NCBI GenBank assembly: GCA_037043015.1
Contig: CM073321.1
Location: forward strand, 12,160,001-12,224,000
Direction: 5' to 3'
Origin: Bryum argenteum
Taxonomy: Eukaryota > Streptophyta > Bryopsida > Bryales > Bryaceae
Length of the DNA: 64,000 bases
Each line of letters begins with the position of its first letter. The first letter of the stretch is position 1. The translations under genes were made by a program, and so were the position numbers. Shown here one piece after another: positions 21,998 to 32,964 of the stretch. Under the pieces are notes generated by a model that saw nothing but the letters and a program-made list of their open reading frames with translations, had not been told where the DNA came from and ran no database searches.

Positions 21998-24709
21998 TTG
22001 ACGCCATTTCATGTTGTCATTGTCTTTTTTTATTTCAATCAACGATTTTTAGCAATGTATTATGAAACGCAAACAATCCAATTCCTAAGGTGTAACATAG
22101 TCTTGGACAAGGTATCAAACATAGATGGGCTTATTCATGTCAGAGCGGCCCGACGTCCATATTCTATGCAAAATAGAAGAAGCAGAGATTCCAGGGAGAC
22201 ATCTTCTAGAGAAGGTATATCTACAAAGGTATCTCTTCTAAGCGTGCAAAGGGCAATAGGGCGAGGAGGATGCAAACAAAATTGTTTGAGAGACATTCAA
22301 GAACGGTATCTATTGGACATGCGTTATAATGCGTGGGCTTCTACTTATGCAATTCGAAGTACTTGGATGAGACAAATGCTGCTTTCTTTTTATACACGGA
22401 CGGAACGTTTCCAACGAGATAAATTTGTCACAAAGTTAGATGGCAAACAAGTTTGCAATGCTTGTTATGCTCTGGGCATTGGATATTCACAAAGACGGTT
22501 TAAACAACTGAAGAAGGAGTGTTTAATATATGGAAGAGTGGCAGCGATTCACGGTAACAGCCTTTCAAACCCGCTTCGGGAGAGCACTAGAATGTCAGCG
22601 GCAGAGGCCTCATTTAAATCATTTGTGGACGAAGCTGGTTGTCCTCAACCTCATCGTTCAATTTTTCGTAAGGATGACAACGAAGTGGTGCCTCTTATTC
22701 TCCTGCCCATGAATACTCAGAAGTCTGATATATTCAATTACGTGAACGAGGAGGTGAAGAGAGTTTGTAACGGAAAAACCATTTCAATTAGCTTGTTCCG
22801 GAGGATGTGGCGCATCAGATATCCTCACGTCCAGGTACCCCCATTCTCGAGGTTTTCAAAGTGTTATCACTGCTGGGAGTATAAATGTGCCATGGAGGGA
22901 ACCACGAATGCAGATGCTCGGATCAAAATAAAAGAGTTGTTTATGATGCATCTGCGTATTCAAATGGAGGAACGGAGGGATTATTGGATATTTAAGAGGT
23001 CGTGCTATATCAGCCCGGAGTTGTAAATGTGCATCATCGTTGATGGCATGGATCAAAACACTACCATGGTACCGAGAATGCGTCAAACCGTGAAGAACAT
23101 CGAGTATCGGTTTGTGAAGACCCATTTGTGTGGAGCCCTCGTACATGGGATTGGTTTATACTGCGATGTGTGGTTCGGCGCGCACCACAAACATGATAGC
23201 AACTAGGTGGTGAGCACATTGTTGCACGTGATAGGAGATGTGAAGAGGAGAAAACGCTTTTTGCCTCCAACATTACGTATCCAAGCGGATAACTGCACAC
23301 GAGAGAATAAAAACATTTACATGTTGGCTCTATGTGTTTCATTGGTGGGATTGGGTTTTTTTCAAGAGGTGGAGCTCTCTTTCCTTATAGTGGGCCATAC
23401 ACACGAAGATATCGACCAACGCTTTAGTTGTATATCTAATGTGTTGAAGAGGTCGGACATCGACTCATTGAAAGAAATGCTTAGTCTAATAGAACAAGGT
23501 ACATCCATAACAGAGGCGTTTGTTAGCGCCAGACTCTTAGAAAATGTGTGGGACTGGAAGTCCTTCATAACCCCTCACTTACTGACGGGTGGGGACTCTT
23601 TGGTTGGCATAACCTTTCCGCACCACATGCGATTCTATATGGACAATCGAGAGGGGGTCGGTAAGGTTCGAGTACAACACAAACATTATAGCAAGGATAA
23701 ATGGGGACCTGAGTTAGGGACAAAAACGTTGCAGTCGCTACCAAATAAAGAAGAACGACCATCGTTTGCAAAGGTGTTTGCAGCTGATGAAAGGGAGTTG
23801 AAGGCATTGGATGACTTTATTGCATACAAAGAAAGGTGCATTCAAAGATTCCAACATCCGGAAAAAAATGGTGAAGCGAAAAGAGAGGCCGAACATTTGA
23901 AACTATACCTAGCCGAATTTCCAAGCAAAGATCGTAGCAACGAGCATAGTTCTTCACAGCTTTGGCCTTCAGAGGTATTAGAGACATCACCTACTATAGA
24001 TGCATCAATAGATGTTATTGACGATCGAAATGAATCAAACCACGAGATTACTATTGTGGACCAAATAGTGGCGATGCTTCCAAATTCTGAGGCTAGAGGA
24101 TACTTTGGTCATCGAAGAGAGAGGCCACCTAACCAAGCAGTGCGTAGGGCACAAAGAACGGCTCGCAGTCACATCTTTGATGGAACCGAAGAAAGAGCGG
24201 TATCAGAAGGTACTGACGATCCTTTTCCCCAATTTGATCCTCAATCCGATATCCTTTCTGGACAATTTGTAGCCCTCAGTGTTGATCGTGCAGAAGTAGA
24301 CGAGGGTGTTCCATTTTATTTAGGGAAGGTGATTGAAGACGGAAAAGGCCGGAATAAAATCAAGATGAAAGTTTGTTGGTATTGGCCAATCATACGAGGG
24401 GGAGTTGTTGACGGACCGAGATCCTCTTTACAACGGTATGCAAACTGTTTGGATTCATTGTGGGAGCCATCTGGGGAGAATCACGATTGGATAGAGAAAG
24501 AGGCATGTATTTTTTCATGGGCGGACGAACCAGAAAGAATCATGTGTGGCCATAGTCAGGGGAGAAACCGCAATGTCTTTGGAGTGAAGGTTCCAAGCAA
24601 CATTTGCATTATCCAATCTGCGAAGGCCCACATATTAGAATATATCGCAATGCAAACCCAAGCTATCGACGATGACCGGTTGCAAGCCGCATTAGATATT
24701 AGTACGTAG
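21998..24709 (+). CDS. DUF7869 transposase-like gene of the TIR element
   Basis: One frame of about 900 codons with only two stops, TAA at 23024 and TAG at 23204. The true start may be later than 21998. Order: a zinc/HTH-like segment (VCNACYALGIGYSQRRFKQL), a second CYHCWEYKC pair, then three acidic motifs: IIVDGMDQNTT, QADNCTRENKN and VGHTHEDIDQRFS. Their spacing and context fit the Asp/Asp/Asp-Glu core of RNase-H-like transposases, which is my inference. A linker with acidic runs leads to a C-terminal beta-rich module (VPFYLGKVIEDGKG, KMKVCWYWPI) like BAH or Tudor readers. It is the most complete DUF7869 copy here and the likely mobiliser of the element. Function would need readthrough or the stops being errors. 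Confidence 0.65.
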
Positions 24710-25272
24710 TCCATGTGTTTTGTGTACACATGGTGTTTCTAAGTGTATATACGTACTAGATAGTACAAGATTGCAAGGATTATTTTCAGACGTGTTGTTG
24801 CGATGGACATATGGGTTGAATTTAGTTGTATTATCAGTTATAAACATAACTTGGTATACGTTTAGAATCTGTGTATTTAGATACTTTTCTACCACATATA
24901 TACAAAGCACAATATAGAGTATATTTTTATTAAATGTCCATTGGAACAATTTGGTGCCTACTTTTATTAACAGTTTGGTGCTCGCGTCATTTTGCTCACC
25001 AAAAATATATTAACTATAATCTACACAATTTGTAGCATATACTAAGCATTTCAAATATCCCTGGACAAAAATATTTGTATTATTCACATGGATTTATACC
25101 AAAAATATGTTCACAATGCCATTAGAAGTCTTTTTATATTACCACTTCTGACAATACACAATATTCTTTGCAAAACACCTTTTTTTCCAGAAAAAATCAA
25201 GTTTAAAAATAAAAAATCCATTTTTGCAAGCAATAGCCATCGTAGTACCGAAGTGCAATTTTAAATAGCCGG
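24710..25272. other. 3' flank inside the TIR element
   Basis: AT-rich, with no convincing frame. It ends at the right inverted repeat. Confidence 0.45.
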
Positions 25273-25297
25273 GTGCATAATTGCTTAATTGCGTGTT
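25273..25297 (-). repeat. Right terminal inverted repeat
   Basis: Exact reverse complement of 14615-14639, immediately followed by the resumed hAT coding sequence. Confidence 0.8.
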
Positions 25298-27295
25298 AAA
25301 AGAAGTTGAACTAGAGAAAATTGTCCAAGTATGCGCAGACAATGTTTCTGTAATGCTCAATGCCTCCAGAATAGTCCTTGAGAGATATCCGCACATTTTT
25401 ATGCAAGGGTGTGCGAGACATATAATGGACTTGTTGTTGGAGGATTGGGGAAAGGCTGGATGGATGGCAAAAACTTTGTTCATGGCTAATTGAATGTTCA
25501 AGTTTATCAAGAGGTAACAAATGCTCCTACCTGTGTTTTGTAAACACAAGGCGAAATTCAGCCTACTGATGCCTGGGAAAACAAGATTTTCTAGTCAATT
25601 CATAATGATAGATCGCTTGTTGGAGGTCAAGGAATGATTGGAGCAAGTTGTTGTCGACCCTATGTTCACAGCCTATGCCTCGAAGAAGAAGGTATCTGCT
25701 AGGGATAAGCTTATATTCTCCCGTAAGGTCAAGAAGGTGGTGTTGAGCGATGACTTTTGGGAGCAATGTAAAAGATTACGGGATATGGTTGCCCCCGTAG
25801 TCTACGCTCTGAAAGAATTCGACGGCAAGGCTCCTAGTACGGGCAAGTCTTGACATATCATGCGTGATCTTGAGAGACATGTCCATACTTTGCATGCACC
25901 GCCCATCTCATTGGAACCACTTGAGGTGGCCACCGCAAAAGAGGAGTTTTACCATCGGAAACGGCTCATGACAACTGATTTACATGGCGCGGCTGCACTT
26001 TAAATCCTTATTTACTACATGACCAAGAGTTAGCTGACGATCCCAATCTTACAACAGCTTGCAAGCGTGTTTGACAAAAACTATGTCCCGCGGAGGATTA
26101 TGCAGACGTGGTGAATGAATTTCTTGCGTTTCGAGTAAGGGGTCCACCATTCCATGACATGCTGGAGTCTAAGACTCAAAAAGTAGCTCCACATGCATGG
26201 AAGGAGTTTGAGGGTGCTTGTGCTAAGCTCCTCTCTCCAATTGCAAAGCGAATACTAGCGCAGACCGTGTTCTCGTCCGCTTGCGAACGCAACTGGAGTA
26301 GCTACTCTTATGTTCACGACAAGAAATGGAATTGGTTACTACCGGGGAGAGCTGATGGCTTGGTCTACATATATTCCAACTCGAAATTGCTTGCAAATGA
26401 TAAGTTGAGTGACGATGGGCGGTGGTATAGAGAGAACTTGGATTTAGAGGAAGATTAAGTACATGACAACGATGAGGAAGCTGTCGAGGACGAATCAGAG
26501 TCTGATGACAATGATGTTTTTGAATTTGGCGATGAAGATGATGATATGACTTTCTTCCCCGCTTCAAATGATGAAGATGCTCCAAATGTTCATGATGGTA
26601 ATGGTGATTTTATCGCTCATGGTCTTTCAGTGGATGATCTAGATGATGAGCAGCCGTTAGCCCGGTTAATGACACAAGGTGGCATGGAGAAATCAAATAA
26701 CGTCCTACCTGTTATCGCTACTGGTTTACGATTGGAAAAGGAGGCGATAGATGCGAAGACCACTGCGTGCAACACAACTGCGGGCACTATGAGCTCTGAT
26801 CCGGTCGCGGAGAATATTGCATCCGGTAGTAAGGATCAGGTATCTGATCAATGTGCTACTCCCCGCGCTTTATTTCAACCCTCTAATACAAGGGTTACGA
26901 CAACCTTGGAGAAATCGTCTAAGGGTTTAGTATCCCTTTCAAGAGCCAAATATGGGAGCATCTCTAGTGACTCTGATGTACCCTTGGGCAGGTATTTAAA
27001 GAATGCCAATGTTCTTCGTACTGCGACGGGGTTACAGCACATGCTTGGCACTTCCAAGTCGCATAAACGAAAATCTCTAACGGTTCCATTTGTTCCGCCT
27101 AAAAAACCAAAGATCCCTGTTAATCTCCTCGAATTTGATACTTGGCATAAGTATGGGAATATACAATGTCCAGAGTATAAACCCAAGATCAAAGAGGAGG
27201 TTCCAAGCGATTATGAATATGATCCTACGGGGTCTAGTGGAGCTGAAGTGAAGGGAGATAGCGATTATGAGCAATCCTCTGGTTCTGATAAGTAG
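25298..27295 (+). pseudogene. hAT transposase, 3' half with dimerisation region and acidic tail
   Basis: Coding resumes with LKEVELEKIVQVCADN, GCARHIMDLLLEDWGK and FSRKVKKVVLSDDFWEQCK. After breaks near 25490 and 25850, at 26108 comes the hAT C-terminal dimerisation hallmark: WKEFEGACAKLLSPIAKRIL, FSSACERNWSSYSYVHDKK and LVYIYSNSKLL. A TAA at 26456 is followed in the same frame by an acidic region and 250 more codons ending SGSDK, so one stop separates the tail. This tail has RKSLTVPFVPPKKPKIP, nuclear-localisation-like. Together with 13705-14614 it makes one transposase disrupted by the TIR element. Confidence 0.7.
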
Positions 27296-27358
27296 TTGGA
27301 TTTGGCATCTTTATGTAGTATAGGTTCATAGAACGTATACTTATTATAGAAATTGTAG

Positions 27359-27947
27359 CTATAGTTTATTGTAGTACTTTATTGTTATACTCCAAATGCA
27401 TTTGGAGATTCTATTGTGTACATGACTACATTTAATGTGTTGAAAAAAATTACATATATCTTTACATACTTGTCGCACGATGGTCTTCACTCTCAAGCAT
27501 AGAGAAGAAATGCACATTAAATCAGAAAGATTGCAACCCTTTACTTCAAAAATGAGGCCCCATGGATCAATGGTGGCAGTTTCATCATTTTTAAAACAAC
27601 ATCCATACAACCTAGAAAAAGCATATATATATATATATATATACGTGCAAACTTAAGGTCTAACAGCCGTTCTAACTTCAAACTGAAGATCCATCCGATT
27701 GACCAAACTGAGCTATACTACGAGTACGCGGTCTTTGACTTGGACGGGCAATCCGACCACCCTCTTCATACTCTGGATCGACGGCTGCAATTTCGCCTCT
27801 CATCTCCGCCTGCCAACTATCCTCCCCATCTGCTCCCAATTGCCTCTTCCGTTTTTTGCTAAGATCCACTTCTTTGTTACGTAAGATTTCCATGGCCTTT
27901 TCGATCTTTGCAACGACATCCAGTAGAACACCTTCGAACTCATTCAT
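27359..27947 (-). pseudogene. Possible C-terminal scrap of a methyltransferase-like gene
   Basis: From 27947 a minus frame reads NEFEGVLLDVVAKIEKAM and SKKRKRQLG. The beginning resembles HEEIFDGVLVDY, which follows motif I in locus A. It ends at QSDGSSV near 27680. Farther down, DPWGLIFEVKGCNLSDLM is seen. The upstream side is cut by an LTR-like repeat. The resemblance is short, so an unrelated origin is quite possible. Confidence 0.25.
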
Positions 27948-27989
27948 AAATAGAAGTTGTGTGTCTTTTGGGTTTAAATGACATTCTTC

Positions 27990-29346
27990 AGAGCCCCTCG
28001 GGACGTTGTGCTCGGGACGAACTTGGTGATATGCCTTACATGGTTAGAAACCTTGTTCAAGCATGCACCCATGGGTCCAAAAAACGCGCAACTGGGAGTT
28101 GTGAGTCAGGAGAGATGGCTCTCCAAAGTTGGAGCGCATTCCGGGACATTCCGGGACTTGAGAGTGTTGCCTTTCGGGACTCAATTCGTTGTCCTTCATG
28201 GATGGCGGCATGTTGCATGTCTTTGGAAAGCTATGGACAAGTGCTTTCCAAAATGCCAAGGCTCGTGAGCAAAAAAACAATGCTTTGGGAGATATGGCTT
28301 TCCAAAGCATCGGGACATTTGGGACCGGGACTGTTGCCACCCGCGACTCCCGAATGTTTTGAGGAGCATAGCTCCCTCATGGGAGCTCTAATTGGAACAA
28401 GGGAGGAGTCCTATCGACATCTACTAAAAAGACTACATGTTGAAAATGGGCTCGCACGTTCCATTTGAGTAACTAAGCTACGAGTTAGCCGAGAAGAAGT
28501 TGCGGCTCATTTATGAGGTTAAGGCAAAAATAGGTGGTCTTTCAAATAGAAAGTATGTCATGAAAGGCCCCTCAACACAAGAGGGGGGACCTACTGAATA
28601 CTCAAGAGGGTACTATGAGGAGGGGTGGTCTCCCTCCGCACTTGCACATGGTGCCATGAGGAGCCAAGGTGGCTCCAAAGGGTGAGGCTTGGGATGGAGC
28701 CTCACTCCCGCATCTTAGAGAAGATGGAGTGTGCTTTGGAGCATTTCTAAATACGGGGTCGGGAAGTGTCCCTGTACAAGTTAGTCCCCCCTGATAAGGA
28801 GTGATCGGGAATCCCTCAAAATGGTGAGGCATGGAAAAGAAGCCTCACTCCCACACCTTGGGCATTGTGGCATGCTCTTGAGCATCCCACAACATTGGGT
28901 TGGAAAGAGTCCCGCTCCAAACTAGTCCCCGGGAAAACTAGTGCCGGATTCTGGGAGGATTTCCGGCAAAGTCCCGAATGGGGTGAGAAACAAAAGTGGA
29001 AGGGGGACTAGTGGGAAGTTGGACAATGGATAAGGGCGGTTAGCTCCGGGGGTGATTAGTGTCATCCTTGGGAGCTTGGACAATTGTGGAAGGCCGCCCC
29101 GTGCCACCAAGTGGTACGCCCATGGGTTGGTGTGAGTTCCGGGTAATGAATATCGGATAATGATTTATGGAGTCAAGGTGGGTTGGACACCTTGACTTGG
29201 AATGGTGCTAACATTGTGTGTGTGGGACACCTGCAAGTGTTAGCTAAGTCGTGGGCGGTTGCAACCAACTAAGTGAAGCCGGGATTCCGCTACCAAGTAG
29301 GGCTCACTAAGAAACAAAAAAGAGTTGGAGTTATTTGGGCGCGACA
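27990..29346 (-). repeat. LTR-like repeat, minus orientation
   Basis: Its reverse complement starts TGTCGCGCCC and matches the copies at 37788 and 62057 along most of the length: CTTAGTGAGCC, CCTTGACTCCATAA, ACTAGTTTTCC and GGAGGCAACA-type segments in the same order. The TG start and about 1.4-kb length suit a plant retrotransposon LTR. The inner end diverges near 27990. Only one copy of the 33-bp unit found in tandem at 62264 is present. Confidence 0.65.
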
Positions 29347-30550
29347 CGGAATTCTCCCACTTGGATCCTTCATTGACACTATAACCACTTTAACAATCCT
29401 GAACCGGGTACTTGAGCAGCAGCCACCGACTCTGCGAGGGACTATGTTCCTACAATCGGATTTAGACCACACTTACACAAGACAACCCGGAAATCACACA
29501 AAAACAACAAGGATACATGGGGTTGAGATGCAAGTTAAACCTTTATTGACAGGAGCAGAAAATACAGAAAAGACCCAGAAAATTCCGTAGAAATTTCAAT
29601 AAGTATCCACGGCTCCCGGTTTTACCGGAAACCCTCATCAGATCCTTAATATCCGGAATCCGAGATTTTCGGAGTGAGTGGACTCAGCTAAGCAACTGCA
29701 TTTTTGTTTTTAATCTAAATATCTAATCCGACTACCTACTAAATTTCGCCCTCGTCTATCATTGGTCCAGTCGGAATGGAAAGCGGCGCAGCCTTCTTTG
29801 CTAACCCGAATCCCTAGTTCCCCGGGTTCGCTAACAGGAGTTCTCTCGGAGTCACTGTTGACTGCAGGGTCGCAATAAGGAGCTCATGCGACTAAGGCTT
29901 TGGGTAGGAGTCCGGTCTTCTCCCTCACCCGGTGTAGACTCCCTGGATCCTCTGTTGCCCCCCGGATTGATGTCTTCGGTCCCCACTTGGGTTGGAAACA
30001 GCAGGTTCGGATCCTCACTGCTCTCCATTGATCCAGAGGTGTCGGGTGGCCGAATGACAATTTGGCACAGGTCGGCCGGCTCCTGGATCTACACATCAGG
30101 GGATACCACTCCGGTACTCACAAGAACTGGAGTGCTAACGGGAGCTACCGGTTTGGAGGGCTTCACCACGTCCTCCGCTTTCTCCTCTTCTGCCCGCATC
30201 TCCTCCGGTTGTATCGCGGTTGCCTTCTCAGTACTCTCCTCTGGTACAATCGCTCCGATCTACTCTTGAGTTGAGAGTATTTTGTATGGATCCTCCGTCA
30301 TCTCCATAATCGGTTGTATAACCGGTTCTTACACCGAGTCTACTAACGGTTGAACTACTGGTTGCACAACCAGTTGTGCTACTCGTTGCATTTAGGGTTG
30401 CACTACCGGCTCCACCATTGGCTCTTCAACCGGTATCTTGACCTCTTCCTTCTGTGGATCGGTCGTGGTGTTTCCGGTGACGGCAAGTTCTCCTCGATCT
30501 TCCCGAGGACCGACAATGCCGACTCCTACCGGTTGAGCGGATTCCGCCTC
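29347..30550 (-). pseudogene. Degenerate retroelement internal region
   Basis: No long clean frame is seen. The composition, the CTCTCGGAGTCA block near 29845 and the GTT/GGT-rich pseudo-repeats (CCGGTTGTAC-type units 30300-30430) recall the 35.2-37.7 kb element. The plus frames 29886-30269 and 30350-30562 look like low-complexity shadows. It lies upstream of the minus-oriented LTR, which would fit a 3' LTR with decayed internal sequence. Confidence 0.3.
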
Positions 30551-30554
30551 TCTT

Positions 30555-31165
30555 TTGGCTGAGGTGACTACTCCGGTATCCCCCTCTCTGCGATACCGTG
30601 AATTGGTGGATCACAATAGCATTCCCTTGACAGAGGCCGAGGTCGAGGAGAAGTTAGACAGTCTTGTAAGCCAGGAGGCTGTTCACACTGGATCCCGGGT
30701 AGACGCGCTTTGTTTGAAGCCCAAGGAGAAGTCACCTCTGAACATTCCTCTTTGCAGTCTAAAAAGGCTGGCAGTTGTAAGACCAGCAATGAAGAATGAT
30801 ATTGAACTTCTTCAAAGTTGATTTGTCAATGGAGGATACATTGAAGGCGCGACTGTCTTCTACGTTGCATTAGAAGACGACAACTCTAAGTTCCATGACG
30901 TGACTGAGGATGACATGTCGTCATGGAGCGACCACTCGCGTGTTATTAACGATGAGTTCAAATCGAAACTAAAACATGATCCAGTTTTGCAACAGTTCTT
31001 GAACAAAATGTTTAATGTTTGGAAGAGGGCAATCACTGGTTGCAGGCTTGGCTACCAATCATCAACAGAAAGGACGCTCATGACATTGAGTGGCAGTTCT
31101 CCGTTGATTGTATCATTCTCGACGTCAAGGGTAGAGTTATAGACACGCTTTTGATGTTGTATAAT
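30555..31165 (+). pseudogene. Locus C, ParB-like module
   Basis: The frame from 30555 has LTEAEVEEKLDSLVSQEA and LNIPLCSLKRLAVVRPAMKN, a TGA at 30819, then FVNGGYIEGATVFYVALEDD and RVINDEFKSKLKHDPVLQQF. Near 31020 a shifted frame gives LEEGNHWLQAWLPIINRKD, which matches the ParB-type (D/E)GxHRxxAW signature with R replaced by W. It continues VDCIILDVKGRVID. Order and spacing agree with ParB N-terminal-like folds and with the companion gene of the TIR element. The first codons may belong to neighbouring retroelement DNA. Broken and probably inactive. Confidence 0.5.
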
Positions 31166-31309
31166 ATAAATCACTAAGTTTATACCTCCATAAGCCTTTC
31201 AACCATTTCAATTTGAAATTTAAGTCAATTCGTTTTCTCATTCATTGCTTGCCGTTGAATGGATTTTCAGACTCAATCAAAACAGCCATGTGAAGGAGAA
31301 TCTTGTGCA

Positions 31310-32964
31310 TAAGTGATATCGACTGTATGCAGTTGGAAAAAAGCCTCTTGAATATTTCAAGGGCTTGGTGTCAGAGGTTGATTATAACAAAGCAGAGACC
31401 AAAAGTGTTCGGACTTGGTTTTCGCTTACGGTTCCTGGGCTTACAAACTTCCTCTACCATGTTACTTATCACATATGAGTCCCTGCCAATATACACTTTT
31501 TTAACGCTTCTAATACACCTTTTTGGTGTAATGCAGAGTGAGATATCTGAGGCTGCTGATACTGCAGCAAAGAATTTGAGAAGATGTTTCCAAATAGGGA
31601 CGAATGGACAGGACAAGAGAATAACGATTACATCCACAAGCATGTAACAGCCAAGAGAGGTAGTTTAGAACGTGAGTTGAAGAAGCTACTTCCCATTTGT
31701 GATGAGAAGTATAAAGGTAAATTCATCGAGAAGGTGAAGGAGCATTACGAGACCTTCCATCCGCCCAAGATGCTCATCGAGAAGCTGTACGCATTTGCAA
31801 CCTTTGCAATAAATATCAACTCCAAGCTCACTTGGTTGGACATATGGAACTGGAAACCGAAGTCCAAGGAAGAATTGAAATTTCCAAAACAGAAGTTCTC
31901 CGATGAGCAATTCAATTCCTTCTTGAACAAAGCTACTTTCTGGGCACAGGTAAATGTCGGCAATTGAATTTGGAGCGTTGGAATGTCTGGCTTCGTATGG
32001 AATGTGGCTTTTCCTTTTCTTGCAGCTTTCGGAAGATTGTCAAACCCAAGTAGTTGGTGCTCTCAAGGCATTGAGGGTGGATGTAAATTACGAACCAGAG
32101 GAGCGAGACCAAATCATGCAAATCAAGGACTACGTTGAATAAATACGCTGCAGACTCTGAGTTACGGCATTCTACCGAGAATTCCGCCCGAAGGTAGATC
32201 CCAAAGACCCGAACTCAGTCGGCATCTACAAAGGCTACCAACCGGAGGACTAGCTTGGTTTCAAGGAGGCATGTTGTCGAGTGTTGTACCGCTACTTCAA
32301 GCACGTCTTGCTTGCAGCAAAAGCTGTGCCGAAGCTTCTCGTGTATTTTAAGAATTGGACTGATCCAACTCAAGACACATGCATGTACACAACAACAATT
32401 CAGACCATGTATGGGCGTCAGCATTTTGATTTTTGTGGTTGGTACTTGGACTGCCAGAGGAACAAGTGTCCGAGTTGGGAGGTGGATCAACTCAACAGCA
32501 TTGAACCTGTCTTCTTAAACATCAGCAAGGACGTGATGGACTTAGATGAAGTCGAGGATACCACTCCACCAGCGGTAGTGAATCCCAAGAAATCAAAGAA
32601 GCGCCTTAGAAAGGGTGAGTGTGAGGCTGATGTGCAAGCTCCGGCTCCATTATTTGCAACACCAGCACCTGCTATGGCTGCAGCAGTACCAGAGGCAACC
32701 CCAAGGACAAGAGTTGCACTTCACGAGGCAGATCATACTCAAAGCCAATTCGTATTCGGGTCCCACCCACCAGAGTCTGAAGTTGAAGAGGCCAACTTGC
32801 CATTGGTAGACCGCCGCCAACGAAGACTTCTGATCAACAATCTCGAAGATGATGAGGTCGCTTTAGCAGAGCGTCCACGTTGTGTGACGCCTGCCTACTT
32901 GCCTGGAGAGTCATCAAGGCAGAACGGCCGAAGCACGCCCGTAGCGAGTCACCTGCCCCCGTAA
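31310..32964 (+). pseudogene. Locus C, helical middle region and linker
   Basis: Exons are separated by recognisable introns. One exon (about 31326-31475) reads GKKPLEYFKGLVSEVDYNKA. An acceptor at 31533 opens the next, with MFPNRDEWTGQENNDYIHKH and LAFATFAININ-type helices to TFWAQ, whose donor GTAAAT is at 31949. The next acceptor is at 32024 (TTCTTGCAG). Following frames carry stops at 32140 and 32252, then VLYRYFKHVLLAAKAVPKLL, HFDFCGWYLDCQRNKC and a disordered linker with KKSKKRLRKGE. The WAQ intron falls at the same place as the WTQ intron of locus A. No catalytic motif is visible. Confidence 0.5.

Larger units (their letters stand above)
14615..25297. mobile_element. 10.7-kb two-gene DNA transposon with 25-bp TIRs, nested in hAT
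   Basis: The ends are perfect 25-bp inverted repeats (14615-14639 and 25273-25297). Outside them, the hAT reading passes from HVISHVE to LKEVELEKIVQVCADN, as expected for an insertion inside a hAT gene. A-rich flanks (TAAAAA and TAAAAG) may be a short target duplication but are ambiguous. Inside are two divergent genes: a ParB-like/methyltransferase-like gene (19164 to 15484) and a DUF7869 gene (21998 to 24709). The 2.8 kb between their starts holds palindromes and tandem repeats. I do not recognise the element as a named superfamily. Confidence 0.75.
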
